Shown here: one piece after another, positions 11,232 through 23,900 of the stretch
How the letters are laid out: each line of letters begins with the position of its first letter
How positions within the stretch are numbered: position 1 is the stretch's first letter
Assembly: GCA_003665825.1 (NCBI GenBank)
Contig: QPFY01000007.1
Location: 682,001 to 746,000 of the forward strand
Direction of reading: 5' to 3'
From: Microbotryum silenes-acaulis
Lineage: Eukaryota; Basidiomycota; Microbotryomycetes; Microbotryales; Microbotryaceae
DNA length: 64,000 nucleotides
The notes under the pieces: model-generated
The model's database searches: none
What the model was told of the DNA's origin: nothing
What the model saw: only the letters and a program-made list of their open reading frames with translations
Program-made: the position numbers and the translations under genes

Positions 11232-12673
11232 GATGATCTTAGTGTGGGAATGAAACAGATAAGTGGAAGGGGTGAATCGATACAAGGAAGTGGGGGGCAG
11301 AGGACGAGTAAGGTGTGGGGGAGGGAGGGGGAACAGGGATGAGATGCGAACATCCCTCCGCCCTCGACGGACGTTTCGAACGGCGGGCGATCGCTGGCGA
11401 CCGGGCACAAGCGGCTCATTCGTCAGCTTCGTTTGCGGTTTGTCCCGATCTTCGTGCCCCTGCTCTGAGCCATTTATAGAGCTCACACCGAGCCATCAAA
11501 TGTGAGGACCCAGTCCGGGGCGGTACCATGTCTGAGCAGCCACAAGATCGCGCGTCAAGTGGTCCCGGAGATGTGGGGGTTGGGTGAGTTGGGCATTGAT
11601 TCGTTGTGCTGGCATCAAGTAACGAGCAGAGCGAGGGTTTGCCACCTGCCTAGGGGCCAAGCCAATCAAACGTTTGAAATCGAGGCTGTTAGAGGGTACT
11701 GAAAAGTCTCAAGGACATGTCGGATCGGAACGAAGTGGAGGAGAGAGAACAAGAAGCAACCAGCTTCGGAGATGACCCACCAGCATCCGGAAGAAGCTCG
11801 CTTCAAATAGAGGATGGCGTGGAAAAGGAGGGATAATCCGATCCGTTCTATGGACATCATCTTGCCCTTTGATGCGCAAAGACGTACATTTGTGTGGTCC
11901 AAAACGTCCCAGCGATCGGGGGTGCAGTCTCAATCAAGGACGTCGGCATTAAGACGGAGGGGCGACGGTCACTGCGTCTGAATGTGGGGGCTGCAAAGCG
12001 AATAGGTCGATCTGGGCAAACCCCACACAGAGTGCGCCATTTTTTTCCAGGGTCGGTAGAGGTCTTACAGCTTGATGTATGGGTGCAATCGGGTTCCTAT
12101 TACTGATCAATACGATTGCTGCTTGTTGACGTCGATTAAGGTCGTTGCACGCCCTGCAGAACCGTTTGAGCGGAAATATCCGCTCGCAGCGCCTATTCCG
12201 CCCGCACATTGGCCGAAGCTTGGGCCAAAACTGGTCAAAACCCCGCCTCCCCCTGTCTTTTACTGGCGTGCGTTTTGACGGGAGACAGGCGGAGGCGTCG
12301 AGGCCCAGCCGCGCTCCGCTCTTGCCCGCCCATCCAGACCACACCCCGCTCCCCATCCGCACTCTACTACACAGGCCCATTCCGTGAGTATCTAACCGCT
12401 ACAATTACTCGACCACTTCCGATGAAGTGTATGCGGTGCCACGGATGACGGCAGGCGAGGAGTAGGTGGGCAGGCGTGCGAGGAAAAAAAGTCAAACGCC
12501 CATCTGCCTCCACAGGTACCGCATCCCACTCCAGTCCCGAAACCGCTTTTATCGTGTTGCTACGACCCATTTTGTTCCAATTGCACTCGAGGCCACCCGC
12601 TGACACGACCTGCACGCCCACAGCTCCCCCTCGACCCTTTTTACGCGTCTTCCCACCCCGCTCACCGTCCACC
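11232..12673. other. Intergenic 1.4 kb between BIM1-like and RPS0 genes
   Basis: This holds the divergent promoters of the BIM1-like gene (minus) and RPS0 (plus). A CTATAAATGG element reads on the minus strand near 11480-11471. The part next to RPS0 (12580-12670) is pyrimidine-rich, as is common for fungal ribosomal-protein leaders. No convincing gene. Confidence 0.5.
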
Positions 12674-13959
12674 ATGGCCCCCGCATCCCGACTGCCCGCT
12701 GCTCTTCAAGCCACCGAGGAGGACATTAGTCTCCTCTTGACCGCTCAGGCCCACATTGGGTCAGTCCTTTGAACTTGCATCGTCGTCGGTATCGACCCTG
12801 CCGCTGACCGTGCTTCCGGGCTTGCTCTCTCCCGTTCCTCTGCTGCATAGTGCCAAGAGCGTCGAGAAGAAGATGGTCCCTTACGTCTTCAAGCGACGAG
12901 CCGACGGTATCAACATTATCAACCTCGGCAAGACTTGGGAGAAGCTCGTCTTTGCTGCCCGAAGTCAGTTGGCTCTCTTGGCCCACATGGTCCGCACGTG
13001 GCTCGAGGTGCACGATCCTGACTTCGTCACTTCCCACTCCTCAGTTATCGCTGCCATCGAGAACCCCAACGATATCTGCGTCATCTCGGCTCGCCCTTAC
13101 GGCCACCGCGCCGTGCTCAAGTTTGCCGCCAACACCGGCGCTCAAGCCATCGCCGGTCGCTTCACCCCCGGTAACTTGTGAGTTGACCTCACGAAGGCCT
13201 TGCAAGGTGTTGGTCTTGCAAGATATTGACAGTCTATTTGCGTGCAGCACCAACTACATCACCCGTTCGTTCAAGGAACCCCGCTTGATCATCGTCACCG
13301 ACCCCCGCGTCGACCACCAAGCGATCCGAGAGGCGTCCTACGTCAACATCCCCGTCATCGCCCTCTGCGACACCGACTCCCCCCTTTCCTTCGTCGACGT
13401 CGCCATCCCGGCCAACAACAAGTCCAAGAACTCGATCGGTCTCATCTGGTGGATGCTCGCCCGTGAGGTCCTCCGCCTTCGAGGCACCATCTCGCGCGCT
13501 CCTGGCGCGTGGCCCGTCATGGTCGATTTGTTCCTGGTCAGTTCACGGTAGGCTCTTTCATCGACCATTGCCCAGCGGCTTATTCGACCTTTCTCAATCT
13601 TTCCAGTACCGTGACCCCGATGAAGTCGAGCGGGACCAGGAGGCGACCAAGGCCGAGGCCCTCGAGGCGACCGAAACCGCTGCTCCCGCCGAAGCCGAAT
13701 GGGGCGTCGAGGGAGTCAGTTCAGGAGTGGCCGCCGCTGCCAACCTTCCTTCAACCGATGCCGGTTCGTACCCGATGAGATATCATGTCCCCTTTTCCGT
13801 TCCGCCTGCCCTACTTCCGAGATGTGAACTAACCTGCGTTGGGACCCAAACAATTGGCCCGCAACAGATAATTGGGGTGCCGACACCACGACCGACTGGG
13901 CCGCCGAGCCCGCTGCTCCTGCTGCCGCCACTGCCGATGCCACCGCTTCTGGGTGGTAG
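12674..13959 (+). CDS. RPS0: 40S ribosomal protein S0 (uS2, RPSA family)
   Basis: Structural protein of the small ribosomal subunit, 289 residues. Exons: 12674-12759, 12851-12963, 13045-13177, 13248-13536, 13607-13763, 13868-13959. Highly conserved uS2 blocks are evident: [80 protein letters not shown], and [15 protein letters not shown]. The acidic Ala/Glu-rich tail ends with repeated Trp motifs (EWGVEG, NWGAD, DWAAEP, ASGW), typical of eukaryotic S0/SA. Five short introns are usual for a basidiomycete ribosomal-protein gene. Confidence 0.97.
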
Positions 13960-14687
13960 ATGACTTCGACGAGGACGGCGGTGGCAAACTCGCCGAAAAA
14001 TGCTGTGATAGCTCCGTTTGTTCGTGGTAGCTGTAATGCCCATATACTTCTTTGCTCGCAACCATCTTCCATGCTGTATTTGCTTGTGCTTGTCTCGCGC
14101 AATTCGGGCTCGGAAAGATTCGCTGCACAAGTGCCCAAGCCGCTCCTTTCCGGTGCATCGGGATTCTTCGGTGTTCCAGGGGCTACTCGGATCGGAACGG
14201 TCCGTCAGATCGAATGGGCATACTATGCCTTGGCTTCTAAGTCTGGTCACATGTTCACTGGAAACGAACCTTTCCTGCACCAGAAGAAGTCCAGAAGGTC
14301 CTTGTTTGATACCCGAGCGTCTCCGAGGTCGCACCGGAGAGGGTTTCCCCGTTGGAGCGGAGGAAGCCTTCTAAACTTCTGAGGACTTCTGCGAGCCGCC
14401 GGGGGCAACCTTGCTCTATGCTCGGAGACACCGATCGGAAGGGAAGGATACGAGAAGAGGACACTGCGGATCCGATCGTCCGGTGGTCAGATGGTGATAT
14501 TCGATGTTTCTTGTGGAAGTGCATGTCCGGTGTGCAAGTCCGTCTCGGAGCTTTCTGGGGGCGACGTGCCAGGCTATAAAATTGGTCCTTCATCGTCGTT
14601 CCCTTTCTCCTTCCTGTCCATCACATCCCTCATTCGACACTTCCGACTCCACATTCCCACATCCACACATCCCGCAACCCTATCACC
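13960..14687. other. Intergenic between RPS0 and the secreted coiled-coil gene
   Basis: 3' flank of RPS0 and promoter of the next gene. GGCTATAAAATTGG at about 14572-14585 is a good TATA box roughly 110 nt before the ATG at 14688. Confidence 0.6.
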
Positions 14688-16126
14688 ATGCATACCCACT
14701 TCTTCACCGCTCTCTCCGCCTCAACTCTTCTTGCCCTCTCCCACGCTGCCCCCACCCCCGGTGGTCCTTCTTCTGTCCACGATGTCTCGCCCAAGTACGG
14801 CCCCGACAGCAAGTGCTTCCACTACTACTTTGATCACTTGGACGAGTACAAGCAAAAGTACGGGTGCAAGGACTACGAGCAGTACAAGGTCAGTGTCGTG
14901 GTCCAATCATTTCTGCTTCCTGTTCTGGAATCACTCCTCTCTTTCGAATGGCTGCTGACTCTGCTTCTGCGGGGTTTTGAATGTCTTGCCCACTCTTTCC
15001 CAGTGTTCGTACGACGATGCTTACTACGCCAAGAAAAAAGCCGAACAAGACAAGAAGGAAGCTGAGTGCAAGAAGCAAGACTACGACTTCCGAAAGCACA
15101 CCTGGCGTTACATGTCGCTCAAGGTTCGGTCTTCTCTCTTTTGTCCTTGCGTCCTCCGGGTTGTCGGGTACTTGAGTTCGATTCTGACCCTGACTTTCTT
15201 TGATTATATCTTCGCGGATAGAACTCGTTCGAGGAGGAGAAGAAAAAGTACAACGCCTTGCTGAAGCAGTACAATTTCGAGACGGTCAGTTCCTACCGCC
15301 GCAAGCCCATGTCCTCTCGAGTAGTTATCAGTTCACTGACCCAACATTCACCCGGTGCGCCTTTCTACCGTTCAGACCAGATACGAGGAGCACAAGAAGA
15401 GCCACGAGGCGTTCAAACGTGCCCGAGAGGAAGAAAACAGGAAGAACGAGGAGACCAAGGTTCGTTTCGTTCCCGATCCCCATCCAACCTGACTAGCGAG
15501 ACCCCCTATCTAACTCGGACCTCTTCTTGCGTTCGCTTTCACGCCCCACAGAAATACTGCGAAAAAGTATTTGAAGAGGTCAAGGAGTACTTCAAGGTCA
15601 GTTCCCGCTAGCCTGTTTCGAATCCTTGGGGTGCTTTCTTGTCCAGGCTTCCCAAGAAGGCGTGGACACTAGGCTGACATCTCCGTAATTCCTCGTTCCT
15701 TCGTCCTGATCCTAGCCTAAGCAATCCTATCACATCGACGGTCACCAGGTCAGCACTTGTTACAGTTTTCTGCCTCACTCGTAATTTTTCTTGTGACACT
15801 GATTCCATGCCCCTTGCTGGTGAGATCTGTAGAACTCGTACGGTGGCGGCAACTTGAAGGCAGACGGCAAGGGCTTTGCTGGCAAGAAGGACGAGGACGG
15901 CGAGAAGGAAGGTGGCCACGGCGGGGTCAAGAAGGTTGGTGGCAAGGACGGAGGTAAGGGTCGTGCCAAGGATGGAAAGGATGGCAAGCTCGATGGCAAG
16001 GATGGACACGATGGCAAAGACGGACACGACGGAAAGGACAGCAAATTCCATATCAAAAAGGATGAGAAATGCCATGACGAAAAGAAAGACTTTCGCAGCG
16101 GGGGCAACCGTAAAGGCGGGTGGTGA
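14688..16126 (+). CDS. Secreted coiled-coil protein with Lys/Asp/Gly-rich tail (family member 1)
   Basis: Unrecognised family, 279 residues, seven exons: 14688-14888, 15004-15123, 15222-15284, 15376-15459, 15552-15596, 15716-15748, 15833-16126. Every intron is phase 0. A signal peptide (HTHFFTALSASTLLALSHA) leads into CFHYYFDHLDEYKQKYGC, then charged helical exons with heptad-like Lys/Glu patterning (KKKAEQDKKEAECKKQ; YEEHKKSHEAFKRAREEE) and a last cysteine (KYCEKVFEEVKEYFK). The final exon is low-complexity, with repeated GKDGHD units. The gene at 42623-43621 is a paralog with the same start block and identical central exon sizes. The protein is probably exported. No function can be named. 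Confidence 0.85.
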
Positions 16127-16684
16127 CTACACCTTAGGCAGGACGAGGGTCACAAAGGTGGCGATTGCGACAAGCACGACGAGAAGGACGCCCACGGCTA
16201 CGGCTACGACCACGATGACAAGAAGGACAATCAGTGGCAATAGTGGTGATTCCGGGCTTTGGGTCGAATTTCTGGGTTCTCAAAAAACTGGATCCAATTT
16301 CGATCCAGCTCTCTTCTCGGCACTTGCCTCTTTGTGACATAGAAGATCTGGTCTGGAGTTTCTCTTTTTGTCTGAATTTTTGACTGTGTACAGTTGTAAT
16401 CGAGCTCGCTTGGACGTTCCGCCTACAACTCAGCGCTCAATAAACTCACCGACTCGAGGATTCGAGCCCAAATGAGACTTGAAAGATCTCGACAGCCAGC
16501 CATCATCTCTCTAACAGCTCTTCTTTTCTAACATTCCTAGTATTACTTCATAATCCAAGCACAACACATGAAAAAAGACAAATAAGACAGAGAGTTGTAT
16601 AAGTTCCACCTAGATCCGTACAAATAACATCGCTGATCGAGATCCAAATAATATGCACTCCGCGAGAATCCGATGCTGCGATCT
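16127..16684. other. Intergenic, convergent 3' ends
   Basis: 3' flanks of the secreted protein gene and the minus-strand gene at 16685. The sequence just downstream (16136-16240) is still Lys/Asp/Gly-codon-like in another frame (GGCAAGGACG-style repeats), suggesting the repeat tail once extended further. No gene seen. Confidence 0.5.
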
Positions 16685-18002
16685 CTATCGTCCTTCAAGT
16701 GTTCCGCGATGCCATATCCTTTTCGTCTGCTTGACCCCATTCGCATCGACCTGCCCCATTTCCAACCGCCTTGTATCGTACCACATCCGTAACACTTCCT
16801 CAGACGGGACGGTCCCATTCGCGAATGTGATAACGTCGCCGTCCAATCCATGATCCTCCTCCTCGTCATCCTCATCCTGGCTGGATCCACTTTGGTCCTC
16901 TTCTGGTGCATGGTCGACTGTACTCCCATTATTTCTGCCCCGTGAATATCGCTCGCGCATAACCAAAGGTGATCCAGCCGGTCCAGTCGAAAAACTCGTT
17001 GTTCCAACCCATCGCACAGAAGTCGCGGTGCTCGTCCTCAATTGTTCAGCGACCCGCTCCCTCTCCGTCGCCGCCTGGACTTGCAAACTCCTCGCCAATT
17101 CTTGCAGCCTCAACGAAGCGGCCTGGGAAGTGGTCGCTGGCGGACTAGCCGAGGGACGAGGGCTGATCGAGGGAGGGTCTCCTGGATCATCGCGTTCGGA
17201 CGAACCCCTCGGCGGGCGAAAAGTGATGGCCAGACGTTGTGACGCCGTTAGGATTTGTAGCTGTGTGAGCATCAGGGAGTGCAACAAGATAGATGGAAGT
17301 GGAATACGGAAGAAGGCATAGTCAGTTGATGGGAAACTATACAAGACCCCGAGGAAAAGTTGGCCTTCAAGTTTTCGTTCGATCTGATTCAGAACCGAGT
17401 CTGAAATGTCGTTGGTGCCCCCTGAGCTCTGAGACTCACGCGTTCGTGTAGCAAGCTGACATTGGCGGGCGAAATGGACGGGGTCTGAGAGAGCGAAGAG
17501 GGGTGTCAGCCGAAACGATCGAACAGTTTCCACTTCACACTAGGCTAGGCACTACACAGCTAGGCTAGGCGGCTGAAGTACGTGATGCAGCCCCATGTAG
17601 CAACCTTTGACGATGCCGAATGCCGACGAGCCAGCTGGCCCTCTCCGCTGCGAGATAGCCAATGACGTGATACGCCGGCGCAGCGCAAACGCGACAAAGC
17701 CGTCCCCAGGCATACCGCATCCCATTCTTGGCAGCCCAAAGCACAATCAAAGAGCTCACATAGTCATCATAGTCCCGCTGTGGAAGTTGTGCGCGATACG
17801 GTGCCGTAGGTCGTACGCCACTGCTCGTCGAACCCGACGCGATAGTGCGACTGAGACCACCAATCTCCGGCAATTGAGCCGCAGCGGTCGAAATCGATGA
17901 AGGCACACTCGAAAAGGTCGAGACGTTTTCGACTGCCCGGGCTGTGGTGGGTGAGGAAAGCTCGGGCTTATCGCCGTACACGTAATCCAATCGACGTGGC
18001 AT
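16685..18002 (-). CDS. Hypothetical protein, unrecognised
   Basis: Proposed exons are 18002-17760, 17484-17440 and 17383-16685 (328 residues), joined at GTGAGC and GTGAGT donors. The model starts at the ATG giving MPRRLDYVYGDKPELSSP, although the frame stays open upstream to about 18143, so an earlier exon is possible. The middle (LEGQLFLGVLYSFPSTDYAFF, then IPLPSILLHSLMLTQLQ) is hydrophobic and may be one or two membrane segments. The C-terminal half has a coiled-coil-like stretch (LRLQELARSLQVQAATERER) and an acidic patch (DEDDEEEDHG). I do not recognise the family, and the splice model is moderately uncertain. Confidence 0.55.
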
Positions 18003-18371
18003 GGATGAAGAGGGTCCAGTTGGGGGAGTCGGCGGGCGAAAGACGAAAGGCGCCGAGATCGAGTTCGGCGAAGCTATCGCGCGATCGCACTTCCCTCGGG
18101 CCGCGCTCTCCGAGTCAACTTGCTGACTGGCTCTCAAATTCACGCTCCATCATCGAGCGCCGTCACGTGCGAATCGCGTGGTCTCGGGGCCTCGCCTAAT
18201 CATACAAATTTCCGATTGCGGGATGATGATACAGTCGTAGAGCCACATCAGAGAAAGAGAGTTTAGGAATCAGGGTACAAACAAAAGAATGATGCAGAGC
18301 AAACACAGACAATGGATACACACGGGTATCAAACACAGCGCGATCGCAACCCCCTGACACCTGGCCCTCGT
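18003..18371. other. Short intergenic region
   Basis: Upstream of the hypothetical gene and downstream of SNF4. It may include a 5' exon of the hypothetical gene, but no start codon in frame was found. Confidence 0.4.
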
Positions 18372-20673
18372 TCATGTCTCGGCCGCGGCTTTCAACACCT
18401 CGTCCTCGGCCACATCCTCGAGCCCTAGATTTGCTCCGGCAATCGCAGCGGGGCCTGGTTCGACCTGGGACGCGATAATGTCGGCCGCCGAAGGGATCCC
18501 CGAACTGCCAGCATCCGTTGCTCCCGATCCTCGCCGACTGCATGGTTTGGACCGCAGCGAGACCCCGTCGTCGAGTACATCAATTTCTCCCGGAGGCACA
18601 TTGCCGACGCCTCGCAGTCCATGAAGACCTGGTAATTCGAACAAGGTGATTGCGCCTTTGTTTAGCAAGTTACTATAATTCACTGCATTCGAATGAAGTG
18701 CGGGTGCCGAGATGACTTACCGAGACCGGGGACCTCCATGCCCTTGAGATTCTCTTGCCCCACCAGATACCGTAGCACGTCACTCAGACTCAAGATACCG
18801 ATCAAGCTACCCTTTTTCCTTCCCGGTCGACCGCCTTGCGGTGGAACCCCATCCGGTTCGAGGATGACGAATCGATGGCACCGCCGCTCGCGAATGTAGG
18901 CGAGGATCGAGGCGAGTGAATCCCGTGGGCTGCAGGTCATCACACCCGTAAAGTCGGCAGATCGCTGGTCCAAAGCGACCTCAATCGTCGAATCGAGCAC
19001 CTCGTATGCATTCTGCCGCACCAGGTCCTGCAAAAACAAAGGCGACGTCAGTCAAAGGTGCCCTAAAGCTCCCGACAAGCCAACCTTGGCGCATGTGTAG
19101 ACTTACTACGATGTCAACCGTCTCGTACATGTTGAGCACGATACCATCCTCATCAATGATCGGTACGGCTGAAATACCACGTTCGGAGAAGATGTGCACG
19201 ACGTCAAAGACACTCGTCTCGAGCGTTGCCGTCGAGAGCGGGAAATACCGATCCGTGGGTCGCACTCCAAACTCGGCGTTCGACGCGGGGGCATCATCAC
19301 CTGACCCTGACGAAGGATGTGTTTCTGCTGTCGCTTTGGCTGCATCATCACCATGTGGTGTTGTTGCTTCAGCGTTATCCCGGTCGAGTTGGGCGGAGGA
19401 CAGGTTCTTGACCTTGTCGGATGGTAGGAGCGAGACGCCATCGATGGGGGACATGAGATCGCTTGTGGATGGCGCTGGGCTGAGGGGAGGTACACTCGAT
19501 AAGTCCGAAGAGAGTGCGGAGGACGGTTGATACCACGAGCAGTATGATCCAATCCCGAGCGCGCCAATCGATTGTTCCATTCGAGCGCAATCATGTTGGC
19601 ACTGACGAGCAAAGCAAAAGTCAGCACGACCAGCGATGACAGGGTTAACGGAACCAACTCACATTGATGGCGATGAACTTGAGTACTCGATACTGCGTCA
19701 GGACGCTGACGATGGTCTCCTTGCCCGTCTGGTCATCGCGGTCGACGAGGGGCAGACGTCGAGCGTGGGTCCGTACGAGCGCAGCGCATGCATCCGATAA
19801 AGGCTGATCGGGGTGTACCGATATCGTCGGCGGCGGTGGAACATCGATAGCCTGTTCGATCTCTGGGGATGAAGGACGAATGAGTGCACTCGGTCAGCGT
19901 TCGGCGGCAGATAAGGAATCCGGTCCCGGCGTCGATCACTGACTCCGTAAGCTGCCCAACTGGAACGCTTCCACTTCAGCAACAACATTATCATATTCAT
20001 GTGATGTGAGGTAGTAGTACTGTATCAGGTGAACGACGTCCGCGAGGGTGAACATGCCGGCGAAGCGTTGGGTCGTCGAGTCGTATAACGGTGCCGAGAC
20101 CACACCTGTGGGATGAGAATCAACACGGGCATAACGATCAGCTACACGCTACGCAAAACGTACAACACCGGGAGCTGTGATCCTGAGCCGAGATAGCACC
20201 GTTCACCGACGAGCAGAAACTAGGCGCTATGCTGCTAGCGAGTGCTCGATGACGACGATTAGCGACGGCGAAGACAAGTTGGACTTGCCATTGGTGACCA
20301 AAGCCTGCAGACTCCTCGTGATGGACAGCTTGTTGTCAAAGACGATCAAGCGAAAGCTAGAGGTGATGGAAGATCGAGTTCAGTAACAGCAGTAGATCGG
20401 TACGACGAACCAGCTGAGTGGCTTGAATGAGCCGACCTACCTCTCGGGAAGGATGTCGTAACAACTCTTGCTTTGCTGTATCGAGATACAACACACACAA
20501 GGTCAGTAAAAGAAACGTCCCAGCTACAACTCTGCCCTGCGCCAACCGACCAGGAACTGTCGAATCCCCTCCACCGCCCTGGTCTGAGCATCCCGCTTGG
20601 GCTTGGGCACTCCCGACGGCGTCATTCCCGACGGCGACGCGATCGGCGCCGGGGACTCGGAAGGCGTCGACAT
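18372..20673 (-). CDS. SNF4: AMPK/SNF1 complex gamma subunit (SNF4), four CBS domains
   Basis: Nucleotide-sensing regulatory subunit of the SNF1 energy kinase, 557 residues. Exons: 20673-20551, 20475-20441, 20356-20289, 20105-19944, 19862-19663, 19601-19107, 19027-18721, 18655-18372. Family blocks occur in order: IRQFL and SCYDILPESFRLIVFDNKL (CBS1), VVSAPLYDSTTQRFAGMFTL with HLIQYYY, RTHARRLPLVDRDDQ with QYRVLKFIAIN (CBS2), ERGISAVPIIDEDGIVLNMYE (CBS3), and RRCHRFVILE with GILSLSDVLRYLVG (CBS4). Intron 3 uses a GC donor (AATG/GCAAGT). Between CBS2 and CBS3 there is an extra Ser/Asp-rich segment of about 90 residues, and the C-terminus has a tail of about 95 residues beyond CBS4, both longer than in yeast Snf4. 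Confidence 0.95.
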
Positions 20674-20987
20674 CGTTCTGACACACTACTTGTGTCGGGG
20701 GTAAGATCGTCTGGACTCTGAGTTGATTTTAATTGAAACGAGTGTGAGGAGGCGTAGGGCGGTAGGGCAGAGGGTCTAGCAGAAGGCCCAGAAGCCGAGG
20801 GAGAGCACGCGCGCCAACTCGTGATTAGCTCGATGACAGGCTCGGACAAGCTCGGGCAAGCCTATTTAAGCGATTGGCCAAATTCAACCTTCTTTCAGCA
20901 AACGTCGGCGTCGGGGACTAGCAAAACACGTATCCTTCATTGCTCTTGTTTAAAATTAACATGACCATTATCTCATAAACCCCTCAT
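20674..20987. other. SNF4 promoter region
   Basis: The 314-bp gap between the SNF4 start and the 3' end of the UVRAG-like gene; both genes read on the minus strand. No gene. Confidence 0.5.
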
Positions 20988-23900
20988 CTAAGCATGCGAC
21001 CCATACCCGACCGCCGTCCACAGACTATTCCTCAAAGCCTGGGTCGCCGAAGACCCTTCCTTAGCCTTAACCGTCGCTTTGACCTTCCCATTCGAGCCCG
21101 CCGTCGTGGTCGCTCCGTTCGAAGCAATACAAGTCGGTGCGGGTTCAAGCGTCCGAGTTGTCTGCTTCTCCTGTCCTGTGATCGGTTTGGTCGATTTGGT
21201 CTTGCTGGATGAGGTTCGAGTCGACTGCGGTTTAGAAGCTGTCGCGGTTCGCATCGTATCGACCGATCGAGAGTCTGCATCAGGATCCGAATCACCACTT
21301 TCACTTGCGCTTTCACTTCCATCCGATGAAGATGGGACGGCATCTTCATGACCGTTCGTCAATGTCGCGTGTGGTTCCTCGGGAGCGACGGTCGATCGTG
21401 AAAGGCTCGCTTCCTCGAGCTCATTCGTCAGATCTTGTTCGGGATCGGTCGAGGACGCCGACAGGTTGGGGAAGCGAGCTGGAGGGTGTAAGCTCAGCGA
21501 CGCAAACTCACTGCGATACCAAACATACCCTTTTGTCAGCTCCCCAATTCCTCCAACGATTGCTCTAGCATGGACTTACGCCTGCGACGAAGCAAAAGAG
21601 AGCGCCAGTACCAATGCCTTGAGGTTGGGTAACGTATTTCGCAAGTCGATCACGGTCAGACCTTGCGAGTACATCAGTTGCTCGATGTCCTTGTTGAGCA
21701 AAAAGACGCCATAGTCAAACCGGTACTTGTCGACGCCTTTGCCATAGAGCGGGAAGGCGCGAGGGCCTCGCATCATGCTTATCGGATCGATAACGGCGCT
21801 GCGACTGCCTAAACACTTGATAGGGTAATGCAACGGTACGCCGATGTAGGCCGCCAGAGCAGAGACGACTTGAGCTGCATATCCCAGTGCAGAGGAGAGA
21901 TGATCGTCGGATGAGTTGGGCGGGTAGGTCGAGTTCGGAAGGGGGATAGAGAGGATAGAGAACAACAACGAGGACCCATCCGTGGCTACGGGCTCGATGG
22001 GGAACATGTGCGTCAGCAATGTGATAAGCTGAGCTCGTCGGGCTTCGATCGCACGTCGGATCTTGGCGCAAGCACCCTCGCTCTGCCGTAGCGAGGCTCT
22101 CTGTTGGTCGAGTCCGACTGCTCGCGCCTCATGCATCGACCGAGTGGATTCGAGCCGCAGCCTTCGTTGGCGCAGTTCATCCTTTCTTTGCTCAAGTTCA
22201 GACTCGACTGTGGAAGTGCCTCTTCGTCAGCAAGTAAGATCGGTCGTCGCAAAATCCGCATGTTCGGCGTACTTTCAGCGATATCAAGGCGAAGGTCATC
22301 GCGAACGGCGATCAAGTCGTCAATTTGATCCTGCAGCTCCTCGCTCTCTCGAGACTGTGGGAAGGCAGAACATTCAGCTCAGCGGCGTCGGCAGAGCGAA
22401 TTCTCACCCAACGCACCAGTGCAGCCTCTCCAGCCGCATCGCCAAAGATTGCACCAAGTCGTTGTTTCTGCTCGTGCAACGTCCTCTTGTTCTCGCAGCG
22501 TTCGTGTTCGATCCGCTTAAACCTGCGAACACCAAAGCTTACTCGATCAGTATTTCGTCACTCGTAATAGCCTCTTTCAAACATGACTGACCTCAAGAGA
22601 GCCTCAACGTCAGCGACTTTGACCATCCTGGTTTCACGAAGACTTCTCTCCACCAACACCTTGCGCATCCTTCTCGCCTCCTCAGCCTCTTCCTCTTCCC
22701 TCCTATGTCGTCGTCTCGATCGCCAAGAATGGGATACACCACCCGCCCCCGGATCGGAATAATTCCCGGCCCCATCCGAGTCGTCTTCGGAACAGCTCGA
22801 TGAGTGATTGTCGTCCGAAGTGTAAGGCCGAAATCGTGTCCGAAGGGGTAGGGGGGCCGTGAAGTATTCGTCGGCCATGGCGAATATGATGGTGTTGGGT
22901 TGAAGTTGTGGGAATTGAGTGGGCTATGAGACAATGCGCGTGTCAGTCAGACGGGTTCTTGTTCGACTTGCCGCATACATCTGCGAGAGTGGGGAACCTA
23001 CATCTCTCCCTAAGCTGACAAGCCCGTCCAAACTGACGTCCCACTCAACGAGCACCATCCAATCAGCCTTGGCCGAGTCCACATTCTGTTCCTTCGCCTT
23101 TCCCTTGTCCATATCGGTTCCGACTTCGCTCCTCTTGGTCCACAGCGACACCAGCACATGCTCTTCTTGAAGCCCAGGCCAATCATCCAAATCTTGCGTC
23201 TCGGGATCGACGAGAAAGTCGCTGGGCTCGACCATGAACGTCGGATTGAGGGTTTTGCAAGCAGGCTGGGCGATGAAGAACGGAGGCAAGACGTCGAGCG
23301 ATGGAGCTGACTCGACGGCAGACGGCAGGGCCAGGCCCCGGCTTGCACTGCGGCCAGGAATGGAGGCGGTACTCCCGCTCCGTCTCGGTCGATGAGGTGT
23401 CGGGCTCGAAAGTGTGTTTGGCCGCCTCGTCGAAGTTGGGTCAACGGGATCCTCGGTCTGCTCCCGTGGCCGAAAGAGTGAGAGCGCGATGGTGCTGTCG
23501 ACCATACGCCGATGAAGAAGCTCGATCCGCCGCCGCTTCTCCTTTGCCAATTGTAAATCCGAAAAGAAAGCAGTTCGTCCCCGCGATGCTGTACGGGAGG
23601 CTAGGGTATCGGGTAGTCGAGGATTTGAAGCCGAATGTGAGAATGTGCGAGCAGGGGCGTGCGCGCTCACGCTCGAGTCGAGCTCGCTACGGGGTCGTAT
23701 TGTAGAGCCCGAACCAGTCGTACCCGCCGACGCTATGGAAGTGCGAGAGCCTGAGCGATTTCTACGTTTGAATTCGGAGGGAGAAGAGGGAGAAAAGTAG
23801 TCCGTGTGTCCGACCTCGTCCACGTCGACCTCATCGTCGGCCTCGAGCTGTTCCTCGTCGGGGAGGTGGGATGTCGAAGCTTGGGCAGTCGCAGAATCGC

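Noticed and set aside
12850..13551. 233-codon plus-strand open frame overlapping RPS0
   Set aside because: Shadow frame of the ribosomal protein exons.
22924..22999. Alternative GC donor (GCGGCAAGTCG) in the UVRAG-like gene
   Set aside because: The GTAGGT donor at 23001 keeps the family spacing between the C2-like segment and LQPNTIIF better, though the choice is not certain.
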